From Saprospiraceae bacterium (GTDB lineage Bacteria > Bacteroidota > Bacteroidia > Chitinophagales > Saprospiraceae), in contig JADJPZ010000003.1 in assembly GCA_016713025.1 (NCBI GenBank), forward strand, positions 1-64,000: 64,000 nt of DNA, read 5' to 3'. The notes under the pieces are model-generated. The model saw nothing but the letters and a program-made list of their open reading frames with translations. It had not been told where the DNA came from and ran no database searches. The position numbers and the translations under genes are program-made. Within the stretch, counting starts at the first letter, position 1, and the number at the start of each line of letters is the position of its first letter. Below, one piece after another: positions 41,112-51,019 of the stretch.

Positions 41112-41552
41112 TTAAAGATGATGATACCTCTAAAAGTATCCATGCTACTATGTAGAGAACAGTATATTCTACCCTGCCTTCGCGCGTTGACTGGCAGGCT
41201 CAATCCATCCTATAGAGCTACACTTGAGACGACCCACCCACTATCCTTCTTATTGATACGTAAATATGTTTTATATCACTTGCAATCATATCTTGATATT
41301 ATCGTAAAAGTGAAATGTGTGGCAACCGGGCTCATTCACTGAGTACCAGTATATTCTCCGCGCAACCCTCATTCCCTTAAAGGGACGACCCACGCTAACA
41401 GTTAGAAAAATGTATCCCCTTCGGTAATGTCGTTTATTTTTGTCATTATCAAAAAAAGTGAAATGTGTTAAACACACAATCATGCGTTTTTCATGGTACT
41501 TATGCACAAAAAATGTAATTTCGCCCTTTGTAGTAGTTATAAATATATACAA
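41112..41552. other. Intergenic region before nadE
   Basis: No gene. It holds two REP-like hairpins (about 41180-41245 and 41357-41405) and a repeated AAAGTGAAATGTGT word (41308 and 41456). Confidence 0.5.
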
Positions 41553-43190
41553 ATGAAAATAACGATAGCTCAACTCGATTATCACATAGGAAATTTTGAA
41601 GGTAATACTGCAAAAATGGTAGAAGCTATTCAGAAAGCTAAGGGCGCAGGTTCAGATATCGTTTGTTTCAGTGAGCTTGCTACCTGCGGTTATCCTCCCA
41701 GAGATTTTCTGGAATTCGATGATTTTATCAGGCTGTCAGATGAGTGCATTCAGACATTGTGCAGTCATGCTTACGATATTGCAGTGGTAGTGGGTGCACC
41801 TTCACACAATAAAAATCCGAAAGGCAAAAGTTTATTCAATTCGGTGTATTTTCTGGCCGAAGGAAAGGTTCAATTCACCCAGCACAAAACACTACTTCCT
41901 ACTTATGATGTTTTTGACGAATACAGGTATTTTGAACCGGCAAATTCATGGGAGATCTTCGAATATAAAGGACGAAAAATAGCTTTGACTGTATGTGAAG
42001 ATATATGGGATGTGGGAACGAATGACCCGTTGTATACTATCATTCCACTCGATGAAATGGTGAAATATAGTCCCGATTTTATCATCAATGTTTCAGCATC
42101 ACCATTCAATTATGATCATGCAAAAACCAGAATTCATACTGTCAGAGCAAATGTACAACGATATGGCATCCCTATGTTTTATATTAATCATGTCGGTGCT
42201 CAGACAGAACTTATCTTTGATGGAGGCAGTATAGTGATGTCACCTGATGGCAGATTACATGATGAACTACCATATTTTGATGAATGTATAAGGCATTATG
42301 ATTTGGAGGAGGTATTAATAAGTCAGAGATCTTCAGAACAACCGAAAGATAAAATAGCCCTGATACATGATGCTATTGTTGTGGGTATCAAGGATTATTT
42401 CAGGAAACTTGGTTTTAAGCAGGCAGTTTTGGGTTTGTCAGGTGGTATTGATTCAGCAGTTACTGCAGTATTGGCTGCAAGAGCATTAGGAAATCAAAAT
42501 GTGAGAGTACTCCTTATGCCTTCTCAGTATTCTACGGGACATTCGGTAGATGATGCGATGGCACTTGTCAACAAACTTGATTTACCATATGATATCATAG
42601 CCATCAAGGATATTTATGACTCATTTATACAAAAACTGAGCCCTGTATTTGGGGATATGCCCTTCAATATTGCAGAAGAAAACATACAGGCAAGGGTCAG
42701 AGGAATACTTAATATGGCTGTAAGCAATAAATTCGGCCATATACTACTCAATACCACCAATAAATCAGAAATGGCTGTAGGATATGGGACATTGTACGGT
42801 GACTTATGCGGTGGACTATCTGTGATCGGCGATGTATATAAAACTGAAGTATATGAACTTGCCGCCTACATCAATAAAGATGAAGAAATAATTCCGGTTA
42901 ACTCAATTATAAAACCTCCGTCGGCGGAATTGAGACCAAATCAGAAAGATAGTGACAGCCTGCCCGAATATGATATTCTGGATCCGATTTTATATCAGTA
43001 TATAGAAAAGAGACAAGGTCCGCAGGATATTATAGACATGGGATATGATGCGGCACTGGTAAGAAGAATCCTACGATTGGTCAATATTAATGAATTTAAG
43101 AGATATCAAACTGCACCTGTGCTCAGAGTCAGTCCAAAAGCATTCGGAATGGGCAGAAGGATGCCAATTGTGGGAAAATATCTGAATTAA
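41553..43190 (+). CDS. nadE: Glutamine-dependent NAD+ synthetase
   Basis: 545 aa from ATG 41553; the upstream 20 codons of the longer frame look like leader. Residues 1-260: nitrilase-type glutaminase with the Glu-Lys-Cys triad in SELATCGYPPRDF, TQHKTLLPTYDVFDE and IALTVCEDIWDVG. Residues 285-545: NAD synthetase with the PP-loop GLSGGIDSAVTAVLAARAL and LNTTNKSEMAVGYGTLYGD, KPPSAELRPNQKD. It amidates nicotinic acid adenine dinucleotide using ammonia from glutamine. Cytosolic, essential. It converges with the M16 protease gene on a shared terminator. Confidence 0.96.
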   Translation: MKITIAQLDYHIGNFEGNTAKMVEAIQKAKGAGSDIVCFSELATCGYPPRDFLEFDDFIRLSDECIQTLCSHAYDIAVVVGAPSHNKNPKGKSLFNSVYFLAEGKVQFTQHKTLLPTYDVFDEYRYFEPANSWEIFEYKGRKIALTVCEDIWDVGTNDPLYTIIPLDEMVKYSPDFIINVSASPFNYDHAKTRIHTVRANVQRYGIPMFYINHVGAQTELIFDGGSIVMSPDGRLHDELPYFDECIRHYDLEEVLISQRSSEQPKDKIALIHDAIVVGIKDYFRKLGFKQAVLGLSGGIDSAVTAVLAARALGNQNVRVLLMPSQYSTGHSVDDAMALVNKLDLPYDIIAIKDIYDSFIQKLSPVFGDMPFNIAEENIQARVRGILNMAVSNKFGHILLNTTNKSEMAVGYGTLYGDLCGGLSVIGDVYKTEVYELAAYINKDEEIIPVNSIIKPPSAELRPNQKDSDSLPEYDILDPILYQYIEKRQGPQDIIDMGYDAALVRRILRLVNINEFKRYQTAPVLRVSPKAFGMGRRMPIVGKYLN

Positions 43191-43200
43191 AAACTAAAAA

Positions 43201-43238
43201 GAATACCTCCACTTTTGGGGTGGAAGTATTCTTTTTAT
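43201..43238. terminator. Bidirectional terminator between nadE and M16 protease
   Basis: Stem GAATACCTCCAC / GTGGAAGTATTC (43201-43212, 43220-43231), flanked by A-run upstream and T-run downstream, so it serves both convergent genes. Confidence 0.85.
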
Positions 43239-43259
43239 TGAAGGTCGTTGTTTTTAATA

Positions 43260-46001
43260 CTATGGTTTTACAACCTTAAAAGCTTTTTCAAAGTCTCCGG
43301 CTTTGACATAAATCATTTTTTCAGGATCCAAATATTTAGCCATGACTTTATTGATATCTGAGACAGTGAGTTTCAGCATTTTTTCTTCTATAGCCTTATC
43401 CCAGGTCATATCTCTATCAAGCCTTAAGTTATTGGCCAGTTTGCCCAGTAAGGTCCTGTCCTGGGCTCTATTAACCATTTGGCCCTGCATCCATCCTGAT
43501 CTTGCAGCATCCAGTTCAGCCTGGGTGAAGCCTTCGGTTCTGACTTTCTGGATTTCTTCTTTGAATGCTTTCTGTACTTTATCCCTGTTTTCGGGAGCGT
43601 AGATAGCATACCCGCCAAGATTGCCTGAATCATCGAGTGAGCTTGCATTAAAAAATGATCCTACGCCATAACTGAGACCATCTTTCTGTCTGATTCTCGT
43701 CGCAAGCCTTGAGTTGAGAAATCCGCCACCTAACATAAAATTGCCCATTACCATGGCAGGATAATCAGGGTGACTATCATTTATCTGCAAAGGCAATCCT
43801 GCTATAAACACAGCATTAGCCTTATCCGGGGTATTGATATTTTCGTCAACAGGTTTGATCTCGACATATGGATCAGTGATACGAGCATATTTTGAAGGAG
43901 ATTTCCAGTTGCCAAAATATTTAGTTAGTTTAATGCTAATTTTTTGTTGTTCAAAATCTCCAACCACGGCTACCGTTGCCTCGCTGGCACCATAATTTTC
44001 TTTGTAGAATTTTTTAACATCATCCAGGGTTGTTGCTTTCATCTCGTCAATCTCTTCCTTCAGTGACTTTGGATATCTTACATCACTTTTGGGATATGGA
44101 TTGGTGATGATATCAATACGGTTGAAGGCGATAGCCTGAGGTTCAGATAACTGTTCTTCCATTGAAGCTAATCTTTCATTTTTAAGCTTTTCGAACTCTT
44201 CTTTTGTGAACGCAGGATTTAAAACCATGTCACCGACCATGTCTATGACTTGCTCAAGGTTTTGATTGGTAGTTTCTATACTGAAAGTCATATTTGAAAT
44301 ACCGCCAAATACGCTGACGCGTGATTTTATGGCATCAAGTTTATCCTGAATCTGTTGTCGGGACATGCTCTTTGTACCTTTGTCTATCATGGCAGCTGTA
44401 AGCTGAGCTATTGATGATTTTCCTAGCAGTGAGGAAGGTGTTCCATATCTGAGAGTAATGTTGGCATTGACAGCATCACCTCTGTTTTGTTTTGGAAGCA
44501 GCGCAAATTCCATCCCTGACTTTTCTTTACCTTTGATCGTTCGCTTTTCAATATTTTCAAAGGAAGGATCAAATGTTTCTCCCTGAGCTATCAGTTCTTT
44601 GCCTTTATATGAATTGACCAATGTAGCCAGATCCGGTGCAGATGGAGTTTCTACCCTGTCTGATTTTTCTTCGGGGATGAACATTCCTATGGTTCGGTTC
44701 GAAGGTTTGAAATATTTATTAGCTGCAGTTACTACATCTTCCAGTGTTACTTTTTCTACAGCATCTCTAAATAAGAAATATAAACGCCAGTCACCCTGAG
44801 CTATATACTCACTGATATTAAGACCTACCCGATCAGATGAATTGAAGCCAAGCTCCCACTGCTTTAAAATTCTGCCACGTGCCCTCTCAAGTTCTTCTTT
44901 TGTAGGTTGATTTATTTTCAGGCTGTCAAGTGTTGCCAACATAATATTCTTGGCATCTTCCAGATTGTCTTCTTTTCTGATAGTAGTATTGATATATAAA
45001 AATCCCGGCTCCTTCAGGCTTGGAGCAAAACTCCATACATACGAAGCTTTTTTAGATTCAACTAATGACTTGTAAAGCCTCCCCGATGGTTCATTGGAAA
45101 GTAATTCATCAATGATAGTTATAGCAGCATAATCTTTGTGAGACCCAGGGCATGTGTGATAAGAACAGCTTACCACCTGTACATCTCCTGTTCTTTTTAA
45201 CAATACCTGTCTTTCTCCATCCTGAATAGGCTCCTTGGTATAAGTAAGTTCTACTTTTCTTTCAGGTCGAGGTATTGGTGAAAAATATCCATCAATTAGT
45301 TTTAGAGTAGCAGCGGGATCAAATTTTCCAGTCACCGTCAATATTGCATTGTCTGGCTGATAATATTTTCTGTAAAAGGCCTGCAGTCTCTCGATCGGAA
45401 CATTTTCAATGTCAGCCCTTGATCCGATAGTACTGTTACCATAGTTATGCCATAGATATGCTGTACTCAGGACGCGCTCCATTAGTACACCTGATGGATC
45501 ATTTTCTCCTGATTCAAACTCATTTCTTACCACGGAGTATTCGCTGTCAAGATCTTTTTTTGCAATGAAGCTATTTATCATCCTGTCAGATTCGAGGTCG
45601 AGGGCCCATTTGAGGTTTTCTTCGGTAGCATTAAATGTTTCGTAATAGTTGGTGCGGTCATACCATGTGGTGCCGTTTGGTCTGGCTCCGCGCTCTGTAA
45701 GCTCCTGTGGTATATTTGGATGTTTGGGTGTACCTTTAAAGACAAGATGCTCCAGTAAATGTGCCATACCTGTCTCGCCATAACCTTCATGTCTTGACCC
45801 TACCATATAAGTAATATTGACAGTAATGGTAGGTTTTGACTGGTCTGGAAACAAGAGTACCTTAAGTCCGTTTTTAAGCTGATATTCAGTAATCCCTTCC
45901 ACAGATGCTCCTTTGGTAATACCCGTCGGAATTGCCTGAGAAAAACCAAAATTGTACATCGCGAAAAAAATCAAAAATAGGGAAAGAAATTTGTGTTGCA
46001 T
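43260..46001 (-). CDS. M16 (insulinase/pitrilysin) family metallopeptidase, two-domain
   Basis: 913 aa with signal peptide (LSLFLIFFAMYNFGFSQA). First half: peptidase M16 with the inverted zinc motif HLLEHLVFKGT (HxxEH) and the downstream zinc Glu region (ESDRMINSFIAKKDLDSEYSVVRNEFE). Two M16 C-type domains follow; the second half (about residues 500-900) repeats the fold without HxxEH, including TVAVVGDFEQQKISIKL and GLSYGVGSFFNAS. Such periplasmic enzymes degrade peptides inside a clamshell formed by both halves. Long, intact, singly transcribed; the shared terminator with nadE lies just after its stop. Confidence 0.94.
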   Translation of the reverse strand: MQHKFLSLFLIFFAMYNFGFSQAIPTGITKGASVEGITEYQLKNGLKVLLFPDQSKPTITVNITYMVGSRHEGYGETGMAHLLEHLVFKGTPKHPNIPQELTERGARPNGTTWYDRTNYYETFNATEENLKWALDLESDRMINSFIAKKDLDSEYSVVRNEFESGENDPSGVLMERVLSTAYLWHNYGNSTIGSRADIENVPIERLQAFYRKYYQPDNAILTVTGKFDPAATLKLIDGYFSPIPRPERKVELTYTKEPIQDGERQVLLKRTGDVQVVSCSYHTCPGSHKDYAAITIIDELLSNEPSGRLYKSLVESKKASYVWSFAPSLKEPGFLYINTTIRKEDNLEDAKNIMLATLDSLKINQPTKEELERARGRILKQWELGFNSSDRVGLNISEYIAQGDWRLYFLFRDAVEKVTLEDVVTAANKYFKPSNRTIGMFIPEEKSDRVETPSAPDLATLVNSYKGKELIAQGETFDPSFENIEKRTIKGKEKSGMEFALLPKQNRGDAVNANITLRYGTPSSLLGKSSIAQLTAAMIDKGTKSMSRQQIQDKLDAIKSRVSVFGGISNMTFSIETTNQNLEQVIDMVGDMVLNPAFTKEEFEKLKNERLASMEEQLSEPQAIAFNRIDIITNPYPKSDVRYPKSLKEEIDEMKATTLDDVKKFYKENYGASEATVAVVGDFEQQKISIKLTKYFGNWKSPSKYARITDPYVEIKPVDENINTPDKANAVFIAGLPLQINDSHPDYPAMVMGNFMLGGGFLNSRLATRIRQKDGLSYGVGSFFNASSLDDSGNLGGYAIYAPENRDKVQKAFKEEIQKVRTEGFTQAELDAARSGWMQGQMVNRAQDRTLLGKLANNLRLDRDMTWDKAIEEKMLKLTVSDINKVMAKYLDPEKMIYVKAGDFEKAFKVVKP

Positions 46002-46192
46002 GTGTAATGATTTGATGTGATTAATAATTGATTCTAAAATAAGATGTTTTCAAAACTAAATTATTTGTTAATTTAGTTTCTATAGACCGATCATTAATAC
46101 AAAATTGCAATAATTTTTACACTATTTTTCCATATTGTAAAATAAGTCTTTAAAATTGTGAAAAATATTTTTTACTTCAGAATAAAAATCAT

Positions 46193-46200
46193 AATTTTGC
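46193..46200 (+). promoter_or_regulatory. -7 element of rpsT
   Basis: TAATTTTG fits TAnnTTTG, 37 bases before the rpsT start. No TTG at the ideal upstream distance was found. Confidence 0.55.
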
Positions 46201-46236
46201 GCTCCATTTAAGAAATTGTATTAAACATCATAATAT

Positions 46237-46488
46237 ATGGCACAACATAAGTCATCCAAAAAGAGAATCAGACAGGACATCAAGATAAGGCTACGTAACA
46301 GATATTACAAAAAATCTGCGAGAACGTCGATTGCTAAATTAAGAGAAATGACTGATAAACAAGAGGCAACTGTATTTTTACCTAAGGTAATCAGTATGGT
46401 TGACAAACTTGCAAAGAAAAATACATGGCATAAAAACAAGGCTTCAAATCTTAAGTCTAAACTCTCAAGATACGTCAACAGCCTGTAA
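46237..46488 (+). CDS. rpsT: 30S ribosomal protein S20
   Basis: 83 aa, strongly basic. Starts MAQHKSSKKRIRQDIKIRLRN, the S20 hallmark (HKSxxKRxRQ), and ends KNTWHKNKASNLKSKLSRYVN (HKNKAxRxKSRL). S20 binds 16S rRNA helices early in 30S assembly. Normal length. It has its own -7 element and terminator, so it is monocistronic here. Confidence 0.97.
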   Translation: MAQHKSSKKRIRQDIKIRLRNRYYKKSARTSIAKLREMTDKQEATVFLPKVISMVDKLAKKNTWHKNKASNLKSKLSRYVNSL

Positions 46489-46516
46489 GCCGAAAATAAT
46501 ATTATACAAAATTTAA

Positions 46517-46546
46517 GGTGAGTACAAACCAGTACTCGCCTTTTTT
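46517..46546 (+). terminator. Rho-independent terminator of rpsT
   Basis: Stem GGTGAGTAC / GTACTCGCC with a 6-base loop and six T residues at 46541-46546. Confidence 0.85.
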
Positions 46547-46557
46547 GTTTTAAGGCT

Positions 46558-47652
46558 ATGAAATTCTATCAATGTGTTTTTTTCAGTTTAATTTGTATTC
46601 CATTTTTTGGATTCGCGAGCGTAAATTTCAAGCATAATTCATCTGAAGACACTATCAAAAGGAATCAATTACTGGCATATCCTATCGTTTTTTTTCTTCC
46701 TGAGACCAAATGGGGCTTTGGTGCTGCGGGTTTGTACAATTTCCGATTTAAAAATGAATCAAAAGACTCCAATCCTTCTCAAATCCAATTTGCGGCATCA
46801 TATACTCAAAACAAGCAAATCATACTAACATTTCCATTTGAACTATATTTCAACGAAAACATTTGGAAACTAAAAGGTGAAATAGCTTTTTACAAATATT
46901 CATACAAGTATTATGGCGTAGGAATACATTCTAAAGAAAATGATAAAGAGTTTTTCCTTGCAAGGTATCCGAGAGTTAAAGCAGATTTTCTCAAAAGATT
47001 TGACAAAACTTTTGTAGGAGTACGATTTCGATATGATAATATGTCCATCGTAGAGAAAGGAAACCTATTGGAAAGTAGTGGCAATACCGGAAAAGATGGT
47101 GGCGTTAATACTGGTGTGGGCTTCATAACGCAGTGGGATATCAGAGATTTTATTTACAACCCGTCAAAGGGAACCTACTTAGAAGCAGAATTGTATTTTA
47201 GCGGTAAATTTATAGGAAGTGATTTTAATTATCAGCGTTTCGCATTAGATGTAAGCAGATATTTCCGTATTGCAAACAATCACACTATGGCTGTTCAATT
47301 ATATAATGCAACCATACAAGGTGACCCTATTTTTTATGAAATGTTATTTTTTGGCAGCCCCAGACTACTGAGAGGATATCAGGATCGTCGCTTTATTGAT
47401 AAAAACATCCTCGTAAGTCAGTATGAATACAGATTCCCATTGTACAAACGAATTCAGGGTGTATCATTCTTATCCTTTGGTACTGTTGCTGCAAGTTATG
47501 CTGCGCTTTATTCAAATCCCTACAAATACTCCTACGGAGCAGGTCTGAGGTTTGTACTCAATAAGAAAGACAGGATAAGATTACGACTGGATTATGGTCA
47601 ATCGAAAGATGAAGGAGGGTCCATGTATCTGACTATTAATGAAGCGTTTTAA
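46558..47652 (+). CDS. Omp85/BamA-like outer-membrane beta-barrel (surface antigen D15 type)
   Basis: 364 aa with signal peptide (MKFYQCVFFSLICIPFFGFA). No POTRA domains; the chain is almost only barrel strands, e.g. KWGFGAAGLYNFRFKN, SQIQFAASYTQNKQIIL, LKGEIAFYKYSYKYYGVG. The lid-loop signature of Omp85 proteins appears as GSPRLLRGYQDRRFID ((V/L)RGY/F), followed by the conserved last strands FGTVAASYAAL, YSYGAGLRFVLNKKDRIRLRLDYG. Such short barrels belong to the single-barrel Omp85 group. It resides in the outer membrane; role unknown, possibly lipid or protein export. The start is twelve bases after the rpsT terminator. Confidence 0.85.
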   Translation: MKFYQCVFFSLICIPFFGFASVNFKHNSSEDTIKRNQLLAYPIVFFLPETKWGFGAAGLYNFRFKNESKDSNPSQIQFAASYTQNKQIILTFPFELYFNENIWKLKGEIAFYKYSYKYYGVGIHSKENDKEFFLARYPRVKADFLKRFDKTFVGVRFRYDNMSIVEKGNLLESSGNTGKDGGVNTGVGFITQWDIRDFIYNPSKGTYLEAELYFSGKFIGSDFNYQRFALDVSRYFRIANNHTMAVQLYNATIQGDPIFYEMLFFGSPRLLRGYQDRRFIDKNILVSQYEYRFPLYKRIQGVSFLSFGTVAASYAALYSNPYKYSYGAGLRFVLNKKDRIRLRLDYGQSKDEGGSMYLTINEAF

Positions 47653-47877
47653 TGTAAGTTTAGATTAAAGCACTTTTTGATCCTGAATTCAAATAATGCA
47701 TTTATTATCATTTCTTTATTATGATTTTTCATCAAGATTTGCATTTCTTTAAAAGCAGACAATACAAAGACAATACAAAGACTGAGATATCTAAGTAAAA
47801 ATATTATTTTTATCATGCAGTAAAGTAGTTGTTAAAATAAAAAATGGCATACATTAGCGGCAACAAAACATCTGATT

Positions 47878-48381
47878 ATGGCCAGCTTTCGTATACGTCC
47901 AAAATTTGAGATGACTACATCCAAAACCATGGAAGAAATCATCTCCCTTGTCAAAGCAAAACTACTCACTAATACACATCACCTGCACGGACAGGCCATG
48001 CATGATCATATCACCATCAGGGTCAATAAAGATCACAGACACTATTGGTCTCCGCAACTCAGCATTTTGATGTATAGGGAACCAGAAGATACAACTACCA
48101 GACTTGTAGGTGTTTATGGACCCATGCCTAATGTTTGGACACTTTTTACTTTAAGTTATCTGGCTATAGGAGTGCTGATTACATTTATATCCATCATAGG
48201 ATTCTCTCAACGTGCATTGGGCAATGAAGCGAATATACTGTGGGCATTGCCTTTTTTGGTGATATTGGCTATCGCACTTTATTTGGTCAGCCAACTGGGA
48301 CAAAAGCTCGGCGCCGCGCATACGTATCTTATACATTATTTTTTTCAGGATGCCTTAGGAGAAGAGATTCCGGAAATATAA
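47878..48381 (+). CDS. Conserved two-helix membrane protein, function unknown
   Basis: 167 aa. N-terminal 80 residues are soluble with MASFRIRPKFEMTTSKTMEEI and a histidine-rich stretch (LLTNTHHLHGQAMHDHITIRV), then KDHRHYWSPQLSI and TTRLVGVYGPMPNVWTLF. Two transmembrane helices follow (TLSYLAIGVLITFISIIGF and ALPFLVILAIALYLVSQLG), with a short cytoplasmic tail ending EIPEI. I recognise the GxYGPxPxVWTxF pattern as a small conserved Bacteroidota family without assigned role. The His cluster could bind metal. The gene stops at the start of the minisatellite. Confidence 0.6.
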   Translation: MASFRIRPKFEMTTSKTMEEIISLVKAKLLTNTHHLHGQAMHDHITIRVNKDHRHYWSPQLSILMYREPEDTTTRLVGVYGPMPNVWTLFTLSYLAIGVLITFISIIGFSQRALGNEANILWALPFLVILAIALYLVSQLGQKLGAAHTYLIHYFFQDALGEEIPEI

Positions 48382-48918
48382 GTGAGAAAGGAGCATGGAA
48401 CATGGAGAAGGGAGAAAGGAGAAGGGAGAAGGGAGCATGAACATGGAGAAAGGATCATGGAGAAGGGAACATGGAGAAGGGAACATGGAGAAGGGAGCAT
48501 GGAGAAGGGAGGATGGAGAAAGGAGAAAGGAGGATGGAGAAGGGAGAAGGGAGCATGGGGAAGGGAGAAGGGAGAAGGGAACTTGGAGAAGGGAGAAGGG
48601 AGAAGGGAACTTGGAGAAGGGAGAAGGGAACTTGGAGAAGGGAGAAGGGAACTTGGAGAAGGGAGAAGGGAACTTGGAGAAGGGAGAAGGGAACTTGGAG
48701 AAGGGAACATGGAGAAGGGAGAAAGGAGAAGGGAGAAGGGAGCATGAACATGGAGAAAGGAGAAGGGAGAAGGGAACTTGGAGGGAACATGGAGAAAAGG
48801 AGAAGGGAGAAGGGAACATGGAGAAAAGGAGAAGGGAGAAGGGAACATGGAGAAAGGAGAAGGGAGAAGGGAACATGGAGAAGGGAGAAGGGAGAAGGGA
48901 GCATGGGGAAGGGAGAAT
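48382..48918. repeat. Purine-only minisatellite (GGAGAAGGGAGAAGGGAACTT type)
   Basis: About 540 bases made almost only of A and G on the plus strand, built from GGAGAAGGGA modules with AACTTGGAGAAGGGAGAAGG recurring every 21 bases at about 48580-48705 and shorter AACATGGAGAAGG modules elsewhere. It has no stops in several frames, so long spurious open frames result. It sits between the membrane-protein gene and the E1 dehydrogenase. Confidence 0.92.
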
Positions 48919-48970
48919 TTAATTTTTACATCCGTTTTCATTTGAGTATAAGTATTCCTATTTTTGCGGT

Positions 48971-51019
48971 ATGAAGCCAACACTTGAAAAGGAAACTCTT
49001 TTTAGGGCATTTTCGCTGCTCTGCACCGCCAAAGCTATCACCGAGATATATGATGACCAGTTCAGGCTCGTGTCAAAGTATGTACATGCCACATCGAGAG
49101 GTCATGAAGCGATACAGATAGCTGTGGGTATGCAACTGACGCCCAAAGACTATGTGGCACCCTATTATCGGGATGATGCCATGTTGTTAGCTTTGGGAAT
49201 GAGGCCGGAAGAGATCATGCTGCAGGTATTTGCAAAAATAAATGATCCCTTTTCAGGTGGTAGGGCATACTACTGCCATCCAAGTCTGCGAGACGATGAC
49301 AAACCCAAAATCCCACACCAATCATCTGCCACGGGCATGCAGGCGATACCTACTACCGGAGTGGCGATGGGTATTCAATATAGGGATATCGAAGGTTTAC
49401 CTCAAGAAGATGGTGCATTGGTAGTGTGTTCATTTGGTGATGCATCAGTCACAGAAGGAGAAGTAGCTGAAGCGCTCCAAATGGCTGCTCTAAAACAGTT
49501 TCCGATCCTGTACCTTGTTCAGGACAATGGCTGGGACATTTCTGCCACAGCAGAAGAAACTAGAGCTATGAATGCGTATGAGTATGTCAAAGGATTTCCG
49601 GGTATTGAAGCATATAGTATCGATGGTACGGATTTTGAAGCTTGTTATACTACTATTGAGAAAATATTTAAAGCTATCAGAAAAGAAAGAAGACCTTTTC
49701 TGCTGCATGCTACTGTACCATTGCTCAATCATCATACCTCGGGGGTAAGAAAGGAGTGGTACAGACATGATCTGGAAGTCCAAAAATTAGATGATCCTTA
49801 TGATAAACTAAAATCTTCCTTGCTTGAATATGGTTTTTCACTGTCAGAAATGGAAGAAATCGAAAACAATGCTAAATCTCAAGTAAAAATAGATTTCCAT
49901 AAAGCGCATGAATCAGCCGATCCGGAACCAAACGATCTGTTTACCCATGATTTTGCCCCAACACCCATCACAGCAGAGCAAGGAATCAGAGAACCAGCAG
50001 ATGCTGAAGAAAAGGTGATGGTTGATTGTGCCTTGCTGGCAATACAGGAGCTGATGGAAGATCATAAAGAGTGTCTGCTATATGGTCAGGATGTCGGCAG
50101 AAGACTTGGTGGTGTATTCAGAGAGGCGGCTACACTGGCCGAAAAGTTTGGGGATCACCGAGTGTTTAATACAGCCATACAGGAAGCATTTATCGTCGGG
50201 AGCACGGTAGGGATGTCGGCCGCCGGACTCAAACCTATAGTGGAAGTACAGTTTGCAGACTATATATGGCCTGGTTTGAATCAATTATTTACGGAAGTGA
50301 GCAGGAGTTGTTACCTCTCCAATGGAAAATGGCCTGTCAGCATGATACTTCGGGTACCGATCGGAGCATATGGCAGTGGCGGACCCTTCCATAGTTCCAG
50401 TGTAGAATCTGTCCTTTGCAATATCAAGGGCATCAAAGTGGTATATCCCAGCAATGGAGCTGACCTAAAAGGGCTCTTGAAAGCAGCATATTACGATCCA
50501 AATCCCGTGGTCATGTTGGAGCACAAAGGACTTTATTGGAGTAAAGTAAAAGGTACAGAAACAGCCCGCCGCAAACCACCTGCAAAAGACTATGTTTTAC
50601 CCTTGGGTAAGGGCCTGATGATCCAGGAATCAGCTCTTGTGAAAACCCAAAACTGTGTATTGATTGTCACCTATGGTATGGGTGTACATTGGGCACTTAA
50701 CATTGATGATGACATTAAAGATAAAGTAGGGATTCTTGACCTCAGGACGTTGTATCCATTGGACGAAGATCTTATTTTTAGCAAATCCAAAGAGTATAGC
50801 AGAATAATCGTTCTGACTGAAGAGCCTGTCCATAATTCTTTTGCCCAGAGTATAGCAGCAAGAATTCAGGAAAACTGTTTTGAGTACTTAGATGCGCCAG
50901 TCACAACTATTGGGTCAGAAAATATGCCGGCAATACCGCTCAATGAAGTCCTTGAAAAAACTATGTTGCCCAATGCTGAAAAATTAAGTGCTGTTGTCAG
51001 AAAAATATTATCGTATTAA
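48971..51019 (+). CDS. Fused E1 alpha-beta thiamine-dependent 2-oxoacid dehydrogenase
   Basis: 682 aa. Residues 1-330: E1 alpha with SRGHEAIQIAVGMQL, PYYRDDAMLLALGM and the ThDP motif GDASVTEGEVAEALQMAAL...DNGWDIS (GD..-N). Residues 345-682: E1 beta with EKVMVDCALLAIQELM, LLYGQDVGRRLGGVFREA, FNTAIQEAFIVGSTVGMSAAGLKPIVEVQFADYIWPG and EHKGLYW. It is the decarboxylase of a branched-chain 2-oxoacid (or acetoin/pyruvate-type) complex; single-chain alpha-beta fusions are usual in Bacteroidota. E2 and E3 are not adjacent. The start follows the minisatellite by about 50 bases, so repeat length could affect its expression. Confidence 0.93.
   Translation: MKPTLEKETLFRAFSLLCTAKAITEIYDDQFRLVSKYVHATSRGHEAIQIAVGMQLTPKDYVAPYYRDDAMLLALGMRPEEIMLQVFAKINDPFSGGRAYYCHPSLRDDDKPKIPHQSSATGMQAIPTTGVAMGIQYRDIEGLPQEDGALVVCSFGDASVTEGEVAEALQMAALKQFPILYLVQDNGWDISATAEETRAMNAYEYVKGFPGIEAYSIDGTDFEACYTTIEKIFKAIRKERRPFLLHATVPLLNHHTSGVRKEWYRHDLEVQKLDDPYDKLKSSLLEYGFSLSEMEEIENNAKSQVKIDFHKAHESADPEPNDLFTHDFAPTPITAEQGIREPADAEEKVMVDCALLAIQELMEDHKECLLYGQDVGRRLGGVFREAATLAEKFGDHRVFNTAIQEAFIVGSTVGMSAAGLKPIVEVQFADYIWPGLNQLFTEVSRSCYLSNGKWPVSMILRVPIGAYGSGGPFHSSSVESVLCNIKGIKVVYPSNGADLKGLLKAAYYDPNPVVMLEHKGLYWSKVKGTETARRKPPAKDYVLPLGKGLMIQESALVKTQNCVLIVTYGMGVHWALNIDDDIKDKVGILDLRTLYPLDEDLIFSKSKEYSRIIVLTEEPVHNSFAQSIAARIQENCFEYLDAPVTTIGSENMPAIPLNEVLEKTMLPNAEKLSAVVRKILSY

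Noticed and set aside
48345..48983. Several long open frames on both strands (Ser/Pro/Leu- or Glu/Lys/Arg-rich)
   Set aside because: They come from the purine minisatellite, which simply lacks stop codons; no protein-like composition or start context.
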